Shown in pieces: positions 62,830 to 64,000 of a stretch of DNA of 64,000 nt. The notes beneath the pieces are model-generated. The model was not told the DNA's origin. It did not search any database and saw only the letters and a program-made list of their open reading frames with translations. Source of the stretch: Aquificota bacterium (GTDB taxonomy: Bacteria; Thermosulfidibacterota; Thermosulfidibacteria; Thermosulfidibacterales; B14-G1); contig WFSL01000014.1 in the NCBI GenBank assembly GCA_015486015.1, positions 62,001 to 126,000 on the forward strand, written 5' to 3'. A program made the translations under genes and the position numbers. Position 1 is the first letter of the stretch. Every line of letters starts with the position of its first letter.

Positions 62830-63689
62830 TTCCCCAAGGACAATAATATACCCTTCCACCCCCCTTTCGCCATCCAGTAAGCTGCCTCTTCAGCCCTTCT
62901 CCTCTCGTTAAAGATGCCAAAAAGAGCAGCACCACTACCACTCATCATGGCCATGGTCGCCCCTCTTTCTAACAATACCCCCTTCACTTCCCGCAGGGAA
63001 GGATAATGCCTCAAAACAGGACCTTCCAAGTGGTTGAACGCCCTCGAAGCAAGCCGCTCTACCACCCCATCTTCCACTAAATGCGCAAGCATATTAATGT
63101 CGGTGCATGGGGGTGTCAAGGGAAAGGCGAGGCTCGAATAAGCCCAGGCCGTGGATATGCCAAAAGGAGGAATCACCAAGAGGATGAAACCTCGAAGGTT
63201 CGGTTTGATAGGCCACAAGAGATCGCCCCTGCCTCTTCCCACTGCTGCTCTCTTGTTGAGGATGAAGAAACCTACATCCGCCCCCACCTCCTCACCTATT
63301 CTTAAAAGGGCATCCGTAGAGAGATCCAGCCCAAGCAGTTCATTAGCAGCCAGCAAAAAGGCAGCCGCATTGGCCGAACCTCCACCAAAACCTCCACCGA
63401 CGGGTACCCTCTTATCAATAACCACCTCCATTCCAGGTCTCTCCCCCAGACGATTACAAAGGGCCTCATAGGCCTTCGAAACGGTATTGGTCATTCCCCT
63501 GGGCACCCCTGGGTGATCACAGGTGATGTGGATCCCACCCCCCGATCCCAGAAAGAGCGTAAGCCTATCCCTCAATGGGAGCCTGTAAAAGATGGTCTCT
63601 ATCTCATGATAACCCTCTGGCCTCTTGAAAAGCACTTGCAGATGCAAGTTTATCTTTGCAAAGGAAAAAATAGAAACACTTCTTCTCAA
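62820..63689 (-). CDS. ispE: 4-diphosphocytidyl-2-C-methyl-D-erythritol kinase
   Basis: IspE phosphorylates CDP-ME in the MEP route to isoprenoids. The 289-residue GHMP kinase has FSFAKINLHLQVL, the P-loop-like PVGGGFGGGSANAAAFL (Phe, Ala and Asn vary from the usual L-G-G-G-S-S-D), and a C-terminal MMSGSGAALFG. TTG at 63689 is the only plausible start. The last codons and the stop lie inside the tRNA-Gln gene. Confidence 0.93.
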   Translation of the reverse strand: MRRSVSIFSFAKINLHLQVLFKRPEGYHEIETIFYRLPLRDRLTLFLGSGGGIHITCDHPGVPRGMTNTVSKAYEALCNRLGERPGMEVVIDKRVPVGGGFGGGSANAAAFLLAANELLGLDLSTDALLRIGEEVGADVGFFILNKRAAVGRGRGDLLWPIKPNLRGFILLVIPPFGISTAWAYSSLAFPLTPPCTDINMLAHLVEDGVVERLASRAFNHLEGPVLRHYPSLREVKGVLLERGATMAMMSGSGAALFGIFNERRRAEEAAYWMAKGGWKGILLSLGNGV

Positions 63690-63701
63690 CCCTATTTCCA
63701 G

Positions 63702-63779
63702 TGGCGGGGCCGATGGGACTTGAACCCACGACCTCCGACGTGACAGGCCGGCGCTCTAACCGGGCTGAGCTACGACCCC
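63702..63779 (-). tRNA. tRNA-Asp (anticodon GTC), CCA encoded
   Basis: Acceptor GGGGTCG with CGGCCCC (one T-G pair), anticodon stem CCGGC/GTCGG and loop CTGTCAC give GTC for GAC. Length is 78 with CCA. ispE starts 12 bases after its 3' end. Confidence 0.97.
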
Positions 63780-63788
63780 ACCTGAATT

Positions 63789-63863
63789 TGGTAGGCGGAA
63801 CAGGACTCGAACCTGCGACCCCCGGCTTGTAAGGCCGGTGCTCTCCCACTGAGCTATCCGCCT
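63789..63863 (-). tRNA. tRNA-Val (anticodon TAC), CCA encoded
   Basis: Acceptor AGGCGGA with TCCGCCT, anticodon stem CCGGC/GCCGG and loop CTTACAA give TAC for GUA. Length is 75 with CCA. It is 9 bases from tRNA-Asp. It is the second valine tRNA in the window, and it differs from the CAC tRNA at 50387. Confidence 0.97.
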
Positions 63864-63874
63864 TCGCAGGGTGA

Positions 63875-63903
63875 TAGATAACACCGGTCTTTTAGGGTGT
63901 CAA
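63875..63903 (-). promoter_or_regulatory. Promoter of the tRNA-Val/tRNA-Asp/ispE cluster
   Basis: On the minus strand TTGACA (63898-63903), a 17-base spacer and TATCTA (63875-63880) lie 12 bases before tRNA-Val. The -35 is perfect and the -10 moderate. Confidence 0.6.
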
Positions 63904-63928
63904 GGAATCCCTATGCGTTAAAGGAGGG

Positions 63929-64000
63929 TTACTTCGCACCCCTCATGGTGAGATAAAAGGCAAGGATCTCCAGCTCGGTACCCATATCCACATTCTTCAC
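63929..64000 (-). CDS. C-terminal end of an unidentified gene, cut by the window
   Basis: The minus-strand frame from 64000 is open to a TAA at 63929-63931 and gives 23 residues (ending TELEILAFYLTMRGAK). An ending with a hydrophobic helix followed by RGAK resembles the C-terminus of bacterial polyprenyl-phosphate sugar transferases, but this is a weak resemblance on a short fragment. Confidence 0.4.
   Translation of the reverse strand: MKNVDMGTELEILAFYLTMRGAK

Noticed and set aside
1-64000. CRISPR arrays, rRNA genes, insertion sequences with transposase, and prophage genes
   Set aside because: No regularly spaced direct repeats, rRNA-like stretches, transposase motifs or phage structural genes were seen on either strand.

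Overview
The window reads as a compact bacterial chromosome segment. It holds about 60 protein-coding genes, five tRNA genes and almost no non-coding space; the longest gap is about 240 bases. Genes start after strong GGAGG-type ribosome sites, arginine is mostly AGG/AGA, and many neighbours overlap by 4 to 50 bases. A TonB-like protein points to a Gram-negative envelope. ThyX, RNase J, a membrane pyrophosphatase, an archaeal-type NMN adenylyltransferase, DUF763, a GltD-like iron-sulfur flavoprotein with a 2-oxoacid:ferredoxin oxidoreductase gamma subunit, and BbsEF-like CoA-transferases together suggest an anaerobic, perhaps thermophilic, Desulfobacterota-like organism. That assignment is inference.

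Layout. 1-3158 (+): two runs of unrecognised small proteins, with a metallo-beta-lactamase/TPR protein between them. 3162-9869 (-): an amidoligase plus class II glutamine amidotransferase pair, uvrC, rsmB, a FlK-like thioesterase and a divergent aldehyde dehydrogenase. 10024-11886 (+): a secreted DUF3857/transglutaminase protein. 11883-15488 (-): a secreted protein, cmk and a Lon-family protease. 15602-18655 (-): a four-gene operon with an XRE-cupin regulator, an orphan oxidoreductase gamma subunit, a small unknown protein and an FeS flavoprotein. 18812-22649: a DnaQ exonuclease fused to a WYL-like domain, an MBL protein and purL. 22746-30355 (+): def, glgA, rpmE, thyX, prfA, an HU/IHF gene, comEC and trpS. 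30362-36195 (-): a tightly overlapped set with tonB-like, birA, recJ, a TrmN6-like methyltransferase and a phosphohexomutase. 36309-38949 (+): DUF763, a PP-loop enzyme and plsY. 38951-41765 (-): cimA and aspartate kinase.

42002-47397 (+) holds four consecutive class III CoA-transferase genes. They form two alternating pairs, and in each pair one member keeps the catalytic aspartate while the other has tryptophan at that position. The set has its own promoter and a strong terminator, and an aminotransferase follows. I consider this the most interesting locus. Next come RNase J directly behind two tRNA genes (48721-50540, -), a YihY-like membrane protein and DUF502 (+), a 124-bp element with perfect 25-bp inverted ends, and a HAD hydrolase and LysE exporter (-). 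After these lies an operon with a diguanylate cyclase, a pyruvate-kinase-C-like protein, nadM, cinA and thpR (+). The window closes with a minus-strand housekeeping cluster: tRNA-Val, tRNA-Asp, ispE, tRNA-Gln, prs, rplY, pth and hppA, with a truncated gene at the edge.

Promoters proposed here fit the TTGACA-N16/18-TATAAT pattern. The two tRNA promoters have perfect -35 boxes and 17-base spacers. Functional calls rest on motifs read by eye; no database search was possible.
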